Assembly (NCBI RefSeq): GCF_003966655.1
Contig: NZ_AP018795.1
Coordinates: 186,001-250,000 of the forward strand
From: Acidithiobacillus ferridurans
GTDB lineage: Bacteria > Pseudomonadota > Gammaproteobacteria > Acidithiobacillales > Acidithiobacillaceae
DNA: 64,000 nt
Reading direction: 5' to 3'
Shown here in pieces: positions 18,437 to 26,055 of this stretch; position 1 is the first letter of the stretch; each line of letters starts with the position of its first letter. The translations under genes and the position numbers were made by a program. The notes beneath the pieces were generated by a model. That model searched no databases. It worked only from the letters and a program-made list of their open reading frames with translations, and was not told where the DNA came from.

Positions 18437-18931
18437 TTAGTTATATGACACAGCACCGTTTTGATCGATATTTGCTGTGATAGCATTGCTACTAGCAGAT
18501 ATCCCTTGCGCAGTTAATGCATTAGTTATTTTAGTTGGAAGGCTACCGGGGCAGCTACTATAATCAACTTTGAATGCTACCGATTGATTTGGCAATACAG
18601 AAATAGTTGCAACTGATGAAGGTGTAGCACTAGTTGCACTTGCTGTGCCTGCTGTGAATACCGCGCATCCTTCAACGCCCGTGTAGTTAGTTGGCATTGC
18701 AATCGTCGTTTCCTGTCCGGCAGCACCTGCAGCTACTGCGGCCGTACCCTGTGTAACCAATTGATGGAAATCTTGCGTGATGGTTGTAGCTTTCGATGTC
18801 TCAATATATTGCTCATACTGCGGAATGGCGATGGCCGCCAGAATGCCGATGATGGCAATGACGATCATCAGTTCGATGAGGGTGAAACCGGCTTCGGCGC
18901 TGGCCTTGGCCTTCTTGACTAGCATACTCAT
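18437..18931 (-). CDS. Type IV major-type pilin (first of two tandem copies)
   Basis: GGAGGATCGCAC directly precedes the ATG at 18931. The 164-residue prepilin has a basic leader and [20 protein letters not shown] (residues 15-34), then [20 protein letters not shown], which parallels the other copy. The body has a cysteine pair (GVEGCAVF and YSSCPGS). DNA for the C-terminal two thirds is clearly more A+T-rich than the conserved 5' part and than the neighbouring genes, as expected if the variable domain was acquired by recombination. A possible sigma-54 promoter lies about 60 bases upstream. Confidence 0.9.
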   Translation of the reverse strand: MSMLVKKAKASAEAGFTLIELMIVIAIIGILAAIAIPQYEQYIETSKATTITQDFHQLVTQGTAAVAAGAAGQETTIAMPTNYTGVEGCAVFTAGTASATSATPSSVATISVLPNQSVAFKVDYSSCPGSLPTKITNALTAQGISASSNAITANIDQNGAVSYN

Positions 18932-18991
18932 GTGCGATCCTCCATGGGGTAAATGAGTACCCACGGTGTTTCTGTGGGCTACATAAAGCGT

Positions 18992-19007
18992 TACAGTTTT
19001 CGTGCCA
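18992..19007 (-). promoter_or_regulatory. Possible sigma-54 promoter of the pilin genes
   Basis: On the minus strand TGGCACG is followed after four bases by CTGTAA. The -24 element matches the sigma-54 consensus fully and the -12 element partly (GT in place of GC at the right spacing). Pilin genes of Pseudomonas depend on sigma-54 and PilR, which supports the reading. A leader of about 50 bases would result. Confidence 0.45.
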
Positions 19008-19116
19008 AAGCGATCTGAAGTCGCCCTGAATCTATTTTATCTTATTGATTTTAATTGATAAACAATATTTATTATGAATTCTCTACCACACTTACCCATG
19101 GTTTTCACAAACTTAT

Positions 19117-19336
19117 TTCCGTGTTTTTCACGGAAATGGAAGATATCCTTCCTTGTCTTCCACGGAAATGAAAGTATACTTCCCTGATGTTCACGGAAAC
19201 CGGACCGGTACTTCCTTATCTTCCACGGAAATGGAATATTGCTTCCATGTTTTTCACGGAAATAATGGGTATCCTTCCTGGATGATCACGGAAACCGGAA
19301 ATTGTTTCCGTGTTCTTCAAGGAAACCAAAATATGG
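19117..19336 (+). repeat. Seven tandem 31/32-bp repeats, helically phased
   Basis: Seven units each start TTCC and contain a conserved CACGGAAA core; the best units are inverted repeats, TTCCGTG then CACGGAA. The core begins at 19129, 19161, 19192, 19224, 19255, 19287 and 19318, so the spacing alternates 32, 31, 32, 31, 32, 31 and averages 31.5 bp, three turns of B-DNA. The last unit is degenerate (CAAGGAAA) and ends 10 bases before the next gene's ATG. The layout fits an array of binding sites on one DNA face, such as an operator or iterons. Confidence 0.9.
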
Positions 19337-19346
19337 AGTTGACACC

Positions 19347-19952
19347 ATGACACCATCGGACGACGCAAGCCTTCTCGTCTGTGCCCAAACCGCCGCGTTA
19401 CTCACTGGCAAAACGGATCGAACCATTATCAATTGGCTGGAATCCGGCGCGATCAAGGGCAAGACGGTTCCTGCCGGGCATCTTCCGCGCGGCCAGACGT
19501 GGAAAATAGACCTGTCCAGCATGGCTGAACACATTCCAACCGAACTGACTGGCGAATTCATGGAGAGCGTCCAGAAAGCAGAAGCAGGGGACGCGCGAGA
19601 AACCACCAACGTGGCCACCTATTTTTCCATGTCGGGCGCCGATAAGATCGCCGTGAGTTGGTTTGAATTGGCGGCCAAGAGGGGCGATGCCGATGCCATG
19701 AACTGGCTATGGGACAGTTATTACCATGGATACGGGGTAGAACCGGATTTCGCCGTAGCCATACAGTGGCTAGGGAAAGCGGCGAAACAGGGGTCGATGA
19801 TGGCGCAATCCACCGTCGAAAGTTTGCGTAAAATAGACGCTGTACTCAGAGAGCAACAAAAGGATGAACATCATGACATTCTTGAAGATATAAAAAGACT
19901 GGCGAATATGAATCATATCCCCTCACAGGGAAGACCAAGAGGCGTTCAATGA
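19347..19952 (+). CDS. HTH plus Sel1-repeat protein downstream of the repeat array
   Basis: ATGGAG lies 10 bases before the ATG. Residues 5-55 of 201 look like an excisionase/MerR-type helix-turn-helix: AALLTGKTDRTIINWLESGA followed by GQTWKIDLSS. Residues 90-165 contain Sel1-like repeats, AVSWFELAAKRGDADAMNWL and AIQWLGKAAKQGSMMAQSTV. The end is charged. Sel1 repeats mediate protein contacts and the HTH suggests DNA binding. The protein may bind the array in its own leader; no target is known. The HTH/Sel1 assignment rests on residue patterns only. Confidence 0.7.
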   Translation: MTPSDDASLLVCAQTAALLTGKTDRTIINWLESGAIKGKTVPAGHLPRGQTWKIDLSSMAEHIPTELTGEFMESVQKAEAGDARETTNVATYFSMSGADKIAVSWFELAAKRGDADAMNWLWDSYYHGYGVEPDFAVAIQWLGKAAKQGSMMAQSTVESLRKIDAVLREQQKDEHHDILEDIKRLANMNHIPSQGRPRGVQ

Positions 19953-20189
19953 TCCAATCCCGTAAACACTGAGGAAGCGGCGTTTAATCCCAAAGATGGG
20001 CGGCGATGTCGAACGGTTCACCGTTCCTCGGAGTCGGCCCTTCACTCATATTTAATATTTACTTTCAATGAGTTGCAAACAGCCACCTTGGCGCTGATTG
20101 ACATACGATAAAACGCATAAATTGATATTATCTTATTTATCGTATATGCTGTTTTTATTCGGTATATCGAATGTGCGGAGGCGTTTTTC

Positions 20190-20300
20190 ATGACCGTGAC
20201 CATCAGGAACAGCAGAGAGCTCGGGGAAGCCATTCGGGCTGAACGCCTGAAAAGAAAACTGCGTCAGGCCGATCTGGCGAGCATGGCTTCGGTAAGGCAG
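20190..20300 (+). pseudogene. hipB remnant (5' part only)
   Basis: An ATG with GCGGAGGCG upstream opens a frame that reads RELGEAIRAERLKRKLRQAD then LASMASVRQ, the start of a HipB-type XRE antitoxin. Homology stops near 20300, where the sequence jumps into the middle of hipA in another frame; the hipB frame then runs into unrelated residues and stops at 20366. The helix-turn-helix is incomplete, so repression is unlikely. Confidence 0.7.
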
Positions 20301-20302
20301 GC

Positions 20303-20625
20303 CCTCATCGCAGGAGGATACTTGTCAGGCGCTGGGCGTATCCCCGACGCGCAAATATCAGGCTGACGGCGGACCGGGTATTGAGGACATTCTCGCGTTT
20401 CTCAACGGGGCGGTTGCGCCTCGGGAAGACCGCCTGCGCTTTATGAGGGCGCAGATAGTATTTTGGCTTCTGGCGGCCATCGATGGGCACGCTAAGAATT
20501 TCTCCGTCTTTCTCACGCCAGGTGGCTACAAGCTCACCCCGCTCTATGACGTGATGTCAGCTTCACCCTATCCGCAACTCTCGCCGCACAAGATCAAACT
20601 GGCCATGGCTGTTGGCAAGAATCGT
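20303..20625 (+). pseudogene. hipA remnant (internal fragment of HipA kinase toxin)
   Basis: The frame reads QEDTCQALGVSPTRKY, QADGGPGIEDIL, MRAQIVFWLLAAIDGHAKNF (catalytic loop region), PGGYKLTPLYDV and KIKLAMAVGKNR, which are successive HipA blocks. About the first two thirds of hipA and the end of hipB are gone, and homology ends exactly at 20625, next to the stop of the gene on the other strand. A single deletion of roughly 1 kb fused hipB to hipA; the toxin cannot be functional. Confidence 0.75.
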
Positions 20626-20919
20626 CTATTTCTTCTTCTGAATTGCTCCGGCATCAACGCTCATCTGAGTAGCCTCAGAAACCTCAACCAACGCCATCCT
20701 TGATAAACCCACCATAACGGTTGGCATGACCTTGTCAGGACTAGGACCGGCCTGAACAACAGAAAAAGCAAACTCTGGCGCGAGCTCGTAGTGACCGGTT
20801 TTCTTTTTGAAATGCTTGATAAGAATGGTTGTCAGCATCCTGATGTCGATATGCTCTCCAACAACGGTTCTGGAAATCACTTTTTTAGTGGCGCCGTTCA
20901 TTATTGCCCCCATCATCAT
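20626..20919 (-). CDS. Hypothetical protein at the 3' end of the hicAB operon
   Basis: The 97-residue product reads as a coherent protein (DIRMLTTILIKHFKKKTGHY, PEFAFSVVQAGPSPDKVMP) and overlaps the end of hicB; a start at 20901 is also possible. I do not recognise it. Its stop abuts the hipA remnant precisely, so it may itself be cut at the end. A third gene in a hicAB operon is unusual. Confidence 0.45.
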   Translation of the reverse strand: MMMGAIMNGATKKVISRTVVGEHIDIRMLTTILIKHFKKKTGHYELAPEFAFSVVQAGPSPDKVMPTVMVGLSRMALVEVSEATQMSVDAGAIQKKK

Positions 20920-21352
20920 CCGATTGCATCGCTAGAGACCACTTCCAATCGTCTTGAGGCACCTTTTCCCACTGGTTACCCGTTAGAAAAGATCCATTTT
21001 GTATGGTTGATTTTGATCTATTCTCAAAGAACAAGTCGATCGCTTTACATATGGTCTCGTTTACGCTACATCCTTCTTTGCTAGCAGAGAATGCGATATT
21101 TCTATGTCTTTCAGAGCCGATGCGCACGTTTAGTGTACCGCTGTATGCTTTGTTCGGTTCCACATTGGCGCGTTTGCAATATTCCAAATACTCATCTATT
21201 GCGCTGCGAAATGCAGCTTCGATTGCAGAAGCGTCGCTGGCTTCAAAAGTAATCAAGCTATTGATATGCAGCACCCTGCCGAAAAGAATACAGTCTTCCG
21301 AACTATATTCGATGGATGCTTGATAGCCATTGTACTCGATGATGTTGCCCAT
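20885..21352 (-). CDS. hicB: HicB-type antitoxin with ribbon-helix-helix end
   Basis: The 155-residue protein has the partial RNase-H-like HicB domain in residues 1-75 (EYNGYQASIEYSSEDCILFG, then SAIDEYLEYCKR). The following segment, GTLNVRIGSERHRNIAFSAS then SVNETICKAIDLFF, is a ribbon-helix-helix DNA-binding domain. A tail of about 45 extra residues follows. The ATG overlaps the hicA stop by one base (TAATG), so the toxin gene comes first, as is usual for hicAB. Confidence 0.85.
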   Translation of the reverse strand: MGNIIEYNGYQASIEYSSEDCILFGRVLHINSLITFEASDASAIEAAFRSAIDEYLEYCKRANVEPNKAYSGTLNVRIGSERHRNIAFSASKEGCSVNETICKAIDLFFENRSKSTIQNGSFLTGNQWEKVPQDDWKWSLAMQSDDDGGNNERRH

Positions 21353-21612
21353 TACAGAAGCCCCTTCTCCTCTAAAAATTTTCTGATCTCCCTCATTTGG
21401 TAACCCTTGAGTATAGGGGTGGGATGCGGTCGGCAGGTCCAAATCACTACCGACGGATCGGATTGGCATACAAAACGGCAATGTGACCCGCCTCCGGCAT
21501 GATCTAGATGGAAGTCCAGGGAACCAAGTAACCTTACCAGTTCATCCCAAGCGAAGTCTTTCGGTTGCGGTGTTGCGCAAAAACGATCCTTCAGTTTGTC
21601 CTGTCTCGTCAT
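21352..21612 (-). CDS. hicA: HicA mRNA interferase toxin
   Basis: The 86-residue protein matches HicA: WDELVRLLGSLDFHLDHAGG, then GSHCRFVC with the catalytic His in the GSH motif, and RPHPTPILKGYQMREIRKFL near the end. HicA binds and cleaves mRNA through a double-stranded-RNA-binding-like fold. It precedes hicB and is followed by it with one base of overlap. Confidence 0.88.
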   Translation of the reverse strand: MTRQDKLKDRFCATPQPKDFAWDELVRLLGSLDFHLDHAGGGSHCRFVCQSDPSVVIWTCRPHPTPILKGYQMREIRKFLEEKGLL

Positions 21613-21638
21613 GTAGTTTTGATGATTCCAAGCAAAAA

Positions 21639-21659
21639 TGCAACTGCTTTATAGTTGCA
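21639..21659 (-). promoter_or_regulatory. Inverted repeat upstream of hicA, possible HicB operator
   Basis: Seven-base arms TGCAACT and AGTTGCA flank a seven-base spacer, 27 bases before the hicA start codon. HicB proteins with a ribbon-helix-helix domain repress through such repeats, so this is a plausible operator. Confidence 0.5.
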
Positions 21660-21667
21660 GAGACGTT

Positions 21668-22216
21668 TCAGGTGATCATCCCAGCAACTTCGCTAGGTCC
21701 TCTGCTCTTAGGTGAGTATAGCGTTTCAGCGTCTACAATGTCTTGTGCCACAGCAACGATGACGATAGCGACAAGTTCGGGATGGATGGCGCGGAAGGCT
21801 TCCAGCAGGCGGGATTCCTCATCACCAACCAGCCGTCTATCCCGACCTTGCGGCAACTTGGGCTTGCGGACATATTCCACAGGATTGTCGATGGACTCCA
21901 TGCCCCACTCAGTCCGGGCCACTTTGAATAGATGGGAAAGCAGGGCCAGGTGCAGCCGGATCGTGTTGGCACCCTTCCCTTCCACTTCCATTTCTTTCAT
22001 AGCCTGGGCAACGTCTTTGCCTCGGATGGAAGACATGAATTGACGCGCTACCGCCCGTCCTTTTTCGTGGGGACCACTTCATCCCGGTAACGATCCAGGC
22101 ATTCAGCAAGGATGAGCGATTCGGCTTCACTCGTGTCCCGCCAGAGACCTCGCTCCATTTCTGACTCGATCTTTTTTGCCCAGGCTTGGGCTTCTGCATG
22201 GCGGATCCGGCGAGTG
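21668..22216 (-). pseudogene. Tyrosine integrase remnant without catalytic domain
   Basis: The upstream part reads RRIRHAEAQAWAKKIESEME, RDTSEAESLILAECLDRYRD and EVVPTKKDGR, the N-terminal arm of a phage-type integrase. At about 22054 the frame is broken and roughly 15 residues are missing. The next frame continues FMSSIRGKDVAQAMKEME, TIRLHLALLSHLFKVAR and KPKLPQGRDRRLVGDEESRL, the core-binding domain. The Arg-His-Arg-Tyr catalytic domain is absent. It is inactive and marks an old integrated element. Confidence 0.75.
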
Positions 22217-22401
22217 AACTGGCCACCTGGCGCTGGCTCAAGGAGCGGAGCGCCTTGTCCGAGTTACTGGAGGTCGACTTTGAGGCGATAGGATTGCATC
22301 GCTTGTACGGGGTGTCCGATCTTCTGGTGCGTCATCGCCAGGAGATTGAGCAGGCGCTTTTTGCGCGGATCGACGATCTCTTTCACCAAGTCGACACCGT
22401 T
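22210..22401 (+). pseudogene. IS1634/IS4-like transposase fragment
   Basis: The plus frame reads ASELATWRWLKERSALSELL, EVDFEAIGLHRLYGVSDLL and RHRQEIEQALFARIDDLF, which resembles the N-terminal half of IS1634-type transposases. Both ends are lost; it abuts the integrase remnant on the left and unrelated sequence on the right. Only one fragment of about 60 codons remains. Confidence 0.55.
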
Positions 22402-22501
22402 GCCTGCGCAGCAATGAAACCACTTGGGACGAGGCCACTCTGTGGCGCACCTATACCCTAAAGCGTGATACCAGACAGAAGGGATCATTCCATCTTATGA
22501 G

Positions 22502-22506
22502 TCAGG
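22502..22506. repeat. Left copy of the IS21 target-site duplication
   Basis: TCAGG here is repeated at 25131-25135 immediately outside the other end of the element. Five-base duplications are within the range known for IS21-family insertions. Confidence 0.75.
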
Positions 22507-22590
22507 TGTCACTGACCGGCAATATGGCGCCACCGATGTGCGGCGTAATGGCGCCATTTCAAAGTGCCTGAAATGGGGTCTCGAACGGTG

Positions 22591-23376
22591 TTAAGAATGG
22601 GTGTTTTTGGCTCCTTTCGCAATGGTGTTTTTGGGGGATTCCGGGAGCGGTCGTGGGGCGCGAAAACTATCGCCTTCCAGGATCAGTCGATAGGCGCCGT
22701 GGCGTAGCCGATCCAGTGTGGCTACCCCGAGCATGCGGTTGGCCGGGAAGACGTCCCCCCACTCGGCGAAGTCGAGATTACTGGTCAGCATGGTAGAAAC
22801 CCGTTCGTAACGTTCGGCGATGAGGTCGTGGAAGTCCTCATCATGGGGCGGGCGCATGGGTTTGAGTCCGAAGTCATCGATGATAAGCAGGGTTACCTTG
22901 GCGAGTTGGCGGAAGCGCCGGTCAAAGCCACCGGTGGCCCGCGCCGCATGCAGGGAGCCCACCAGATCACCTTGGGTGATAAAGAGCACGTCCACCCCCT
23001 GGCGGATGGCACAATGCCCCAGCGCCTGGGCGAGATGGCTCTTGCCGGTGCCACAGGGCCCGACGATCAGGATAGGTGCCTGCTCCTGCAGGTAGCGACC
23101 CGTAGCCAGATCATGCACCAGAGAGCGGTTCAGGTTCGGTAACCGGTCAAAGGCGAAGTCTTCCAGGGTTTTGTGATTCCGGAAGTGGGCCTGACGCAGG
23201 AGGGTGTCGAATTTCCGTTGGTCCCGGCGGGCCACTTCATCCTGCAGGAGCATGGCGAGGAACTCGGTATAGGCCATTTGACCATCCACCGCTTGCCGAT
23301 TACGAGCTTCCAGGGAATCCAGGATACCGGACAGGCGCAGGGCGCGAAGATTACTGCTCAACTCTTGGGTTTGCAT
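22591..23376 (-). CDS. istB: IS21-family helper ATPase IstB
   Basis: The 261-residue protein has a Walker A motif, GPCGTGKSHLAQALG (about 104-118), Walker B LLIIDDFGL (about 166-174), and a C-terminal end SPKNTIAKGAKNTHS. It is an AAA+ ATPase that activates the IstA transposase and selects targets. I chose the ATG at 23376 because AAAGGAATT precedes it; an upstream TTG at 23391 overlaps istA. Translation is probably coupled to istA. Confidence 0.93.
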   Translation of the reverse strand: MQTQELSSNLRALRLSGILDSLEARNRQAVDGQMAYTEFLAMLLQDEVARRDQRKFDTLLRQAHFRNHKTLEDFAFDRLPNLNRSLVHDLATGRYLQEQAPILIVGPCGTGKSHLAQALGHCAIRQGVDVLFITQGDLVGSLHAARATGGFDRRFRQLAKVTLLIIDDFGLKPMRPPHDEDFHDLIAERYERVSTMLTSNLDFAEWGDVFPANRMLGVATLDRLRHGAYRLILEGDSFRAPRPLPESPKNTIAKGAKNTHS

Positions 23377-23387
23377 CAGAATTCCTT

Positions 23388-24911
23388 TCAATGAAATAGC
23401 GTAGCGCTGTCGCGCAGAAAGCGACCGCCACTGGTATAGGTGCTTCCGGATTCGGGAGTTACGGGCGACAACGGCTCTTGATCCAAGCCTTTCTTGAGGG
23501 TCTGAGCGATCGCCCCATAACGCGGATTACTGAAGCGCAAAGCCCGTGCGCAGGCCGCCTCCAGCCGTTGAGGGGTGTGCTTGTCCCGGAGTCGCAGGAT
23601 GTTCTGTACGGTGCGCAGATTGACCAGCACGCGATCGGCAAAGAGCTGGTGAACGACGCCGTAACAGTGCGGTCCGATAGCCTCCGCCATCCGCAGGCAC
23701 CACTGGATATCCTGACTCTGCCAGGCCTGTGCTTCTGGCGGCATGTGGTCGGCCACGGTGGAGGCGGTGCCGTGCTGGAACAGCCGGGGATGGGTGGCGA
23801 CTAATTCATGTTCCTGGTAAATCCGGATGGTGGTATCGGTAGCCCGCAACCAGAGCTGTTGTCCTATCAGACGGAAGGGAACGGAGTAGAAGCAATAGGC
23901 ATATTGGACGTGAGCATCCCGGTGCACCTTGGGTTGCTTCCACTCGGAGATCTCGGGAGGCGTCTCCGGTAGGCGCTGCAAGAGGGGTTTCTCCACCTCG
24001 ACGAACTGGGTGAGAGGCGCCTGACGGGTAGTGCCGTGAATTCGATGGCCCGCCTCTGTTCGGATCCACTCCTGAAGCTGGCGATTGGCATCGTCGCGGT
24101 CACGGAAATCGCGCAGGGGCAGGAAGGCTTTTTTGATAAATTTGACCCCTGACTCCACGATTCCTTTTTTGGCAGGATCATGTGGAGGGCAAGCATCGAT
24201 CTTGAACAGGTATCCTTCGGCGCATTCAGCATAAGAACGCTGGACCGTGGGGTCGTTGATGCAGGCCTTGGTGATGGCGCACTTGGCGTTATCAATGATG
24301 ATTCGACCCGGAACACCACCAAACCATTGGAAGGCATGGCGGTGACAGGCCAGCCAGGTCATCGTCGTCTGATTCCAGACAATCTCGGCATACTGATGCC
24401 GGGACCAGCAGAGGGTTATGACGAAGAACCAGGTCTTGCGGATCTCTCCGGTCACCGGATCGATCATGGCGGGGCCAGCGCCGAAGTCCACCTGCGCGGC
24501 CTCGCCGGGTGCAAAAATGAGGCGCATAGTGGCATCGGGCACCTTCACCGGTGCGACACGCAGCAGCACGCGACGCACTGCAGAGTAGCTTCCGGTGTAC
24601 CCGTGATTGCGCACCAGGGCAGCGTGAATGGTAGTGCCCTGTATGCCTTCAGCAGCCCACTTGGCGATTTGCTCCTCATGGTCTTTGAGGGTGGACACAC
24701 ACTGGGCAGGCACGGCCTGCTGGCGGTGCTGCTGCAGGATGGCGAGCGCGCAGTCGTCGGGTAAAGGCTGCTGGGGATCGAGCCAGCCGTGCTGCGCAGC
24801 CTGATTACGTAGGGCACCCAGTTTCTTGCGCCCCATGAGTCCGGAACGGGCGATCTCTCGGTCCCGATCCCCTTGGCGCATCCGCACCAGGATTTGGCGA
24901 ATCGTAAACAT
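23388..24911 (-). CDS. istA: IS21-family transposase IstA
   Basis: CGGAGG stands six bases before the ATG at 24911, giving 507 residues; an ATG at 24932 is also possible. The N-terminus has a helix-turn-helix (RQGDRDREIARSGLMGRKKL). The integrase core follows with DFGAGP near residue 142 (first Asp), RIIIDNAKCAI near 205 (second Asp) and KKGIVESGVKFIKK near 245 (Glu). These three acidic residues form the DDE active site. The protein looks complete. Confidence 0.93.
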   Translation of the reverse strand: MFTIRQILVRMRQGDRDREIARSGLMGRKKLGALRNQAAQHGWLDPQQPLPDDCALAILQQHRQQAVPAQCVSTLKDHEEQIAKWAAEGIQGTTIHAALVRNHGYTGSYSAVRRVLLRVAPVKVPDATMRLIFAPGEAAQVDFGAGPAMIDPVTGEIRKTWFFVITLCWSRHQYAEIVWNQTTMTWLACHRHAFQWFGGVPGRIIIDNAKCAITKACINDPTVQRSYAECAEGYLFKIDACPPHDPAKKGIVESGVKFIKKAFLPLRDFRDRDDANRQLQEWIRTEAGHRIHGTTRQAPLTQFVEVEKPLLQRLPETPPEISEWKQPKVHRDAHVQYAYCFYSVPFRLIGQQLWLRATDTTIRIYQEHELVATHPRLFQHGTASTVADHMPPEAQAWQSQDIQWCLRMAEAIGPHCYGVVHQLFADRVLVNLRTVQNILRLRDKHTPQRLEAACARALRFSNPRYGAIAQTLKKGLDQEPLSPVTPESGSTYTSGGRFLRDSATLFH

Positions 24912-25130
24912 CTCAAACCTCCGATTACTCATGGTCACCCCCCAAAAGCTGGGAGGGTAACCGATCCAAGGGAAGTTCAAGACCCTACTGAAGCACTATG
25001 TGGGTGGCGCCATTACGCCGACTCCGAACTGGCTCCTTTATGCCGATCCGGAAGTGGCGCCATTACGCCGATCCCAAGGTGGCGCCATTACGCCGACTAC
25101 GGTTTGGCTCCATATTGCCGATCCGTGACA

Positions 25131-25135
25131 TCAGG
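25131..25135. repeat. Right copy of the IS21 target-site duplication
   Basis: TCAGG repeats the five bases at 22502-22506. Read on the minus strand its TCA is the TGA stop of higA, so the insertion struck exactly at the end of that gene and left it intact. Confidence 0.75.
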
Positions 25136-25454
25136 CGACCTGCGTATGACTGATGGGAGCATGCATGACATGGGGTGCTCCCGCTTGGCGGGCTTGCCAA
25201 AGGTCATAGGCCGCTTGTTGAGCGATCCAGGCGTCGGCACGGCCTCCATTCTCAACGCCGAGCCAACCCTCAATCCGTAGCGCCATTTCCGGAGAAATGG
25301 CGGCACGTCCGTTGAGTACACGCGACAAGGTTGATCGCGTTACTCCAAGCTGCTCCGCTGCTTCAGTAACGGTCAACCCCAAGGCGGGCAAGATATCATC
25401 CCGCAGGAGTAGTCCGGGGTGGGGTGGATTGTGCATGGGGTTCATAGCGTTCAT
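25131..25454 (-). CDS. higA: HigA-type antitoxin
   Basis: The 107-residue protein begins near MHNPPHPGLLLRDDILPALG, the classic HigA start. An XRE helix-turn-helix follows, LTVTEAAEQLGVTRSTLSRVL then NGRAAISPEMALRIEGWLG (residues 27-67). It represses its own operon with HigB and neutralises the toxin. It starts six bases after higB; toxin-first order is normal for this family. Its stop codon lies in the IS21 target duplication. The first ATG could be 25454, 25445 or 25436. Confidence 0.9.
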   Translation of the reverse strand: MNAMNPMHNPPHPGLLLRDDILPALGLTVTEAAEQLGVTRSTLSRVLNGRAAISPEMALRIEGWLGVENGGRADAWIAQQAAYDLWQARQAGAPHVMHAPISHTQVA

Positions 25455-25460
25455 CCGGAT

Positions 25461-25739
25461 TCAGTGATAGTCCACGTAATCGACCAGGATGGCGTCACCA
25501 TCCTCGAAGGCAAAAACCAATCTCCAGTTCCCGCTGACCCATACCGCGAAGTGTCCTTGCAGGGTTCCGTGGAGTGGGTGCAGTTTCCATCCCGGTACGT
25601 TCATGTCGCCCGGGGTTTGGGCGTTATCCAAGCGGGCCAGTAGCCGTGCGATCTTGGCGGCATGGTCCGGTTGAATCCCTGCCTTGCTACCAGATTCATA
25701 GAAAGCTTGCAGGCCCTTGTGGCGGAAACTTTTGATCAC
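25461..25739 (-). CDS. higB: HigB/RelE-superfamily mRNA interferase toxin
   Basis: The 92-residue protein has the family pattern MIKSFRHKGLQAFYESGSKA, ARLLARLDNAQ, PGWKLHPLHG and VSGNWRLVFAFEDGDAILVDYVDYH. HigB cleaves mRNA on the ribosome. The gene precedes higA, spaced by six bases, and a strong promoter ends just before its ATG. Confidence 0.92.
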   Translation of the reverse strand: MIKSFRHKGLQAFYESGSKAGIQPDHAAKIARLLARLDNAQTPGDMNVPGWKLHPLHGTLQGHFAVWVSGNWRLVFAFEDGDAILVDYVDYH

Positions 25740-25744
25740 GCCTC

Positions 25745-25773
25745 ATTGTGCCGCGTAACGCTACAGAGATCAA
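25745..25773 (-). promoter_or_regulatory. higBA promoter with partial palindrome
   Basis: On the minus strand TTGATC and CACAAT are separated by 17 bases. The predicted start of transcription falls at or next to the higB ATG (25739), so the mRNA would be leaderless. Between the boxes the sequence GTAGCGTTAC is palindromic at eight of ten positions and may bind HigA. Confidence 0.6.
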
Positions 25774-26055
25774 CCTCCAGTGGAGACATGAGGATTAGAC
25801 GATTGGTATCATTGTGTCTCATGTTCCTCATGTTCGTATTGCCAAAACGATCCTATCCTATTGTTTCTGATTTGTTTCCGTTTGCGACCGAACATCAGAC
25901 AAAACAGTGAACTTCTCCATTTTCAGGTCGGACACGAACCGCAAATAGCCGTTCCGCCAACCTTGCGGGGGCCGGACGCGAGGTTCAGATTCTGGCCTTG
26001 AAAAGCATCGGGGAGTTTGCGGGAAAATATGGAAAATCAAACAGTTGATAGAACA
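25774..26055. other. Non-coding stretch between higBA and tRNA-Ser
   Basis: I see no convincing gene. A 60-codon minus frame (25858-26040) has no ribosome binding site and an unlikely composition. Because it adjoins the 3' end of tRNA-Ser, it is where the junction of an integrated element would be expected, but I found no second copy of the tRNA 3' end elsewhere in the window. Confidence 0.5.

Larger units (their letters stand above)
22507..25130 (-). mobile_element. Intact IS21-family insertion sequence
   Basis: The ends begin TGTCAC and are imperfect inverted repeats: 22507-22532 and 25105-25130 match at 23 of 26 positions. Inside, copies of TGGCGCCATTACGCCG or its complement recur: one at the left end and three at the right, plus two variants. 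This is the multiple-repeat end structure of IS21. Between lie istA and istB. Flanking TCAGG duplications and intact genes indicate a recent and possibly active insertion. Confidence 0.92.

Noticed and set aside
19117-19336. CRISPR array
   Set aside because: The 31/32-bp units are continuous and similar along their whole length; there are no unique spacers, and no cas genes lie nearby.
19153-19350. 65-codon frame through the repeat array
   Set aside because: It stays open only because two units make 63 bases, a multiple of three; it has no ribosome binding site and its peptide just echoes the repeat.
25858-26040. 60-codon minus-strand frame next to tRNA-Ser
   Set aside because: Unlikely composition, no ribosome binding site and no recognisable family.
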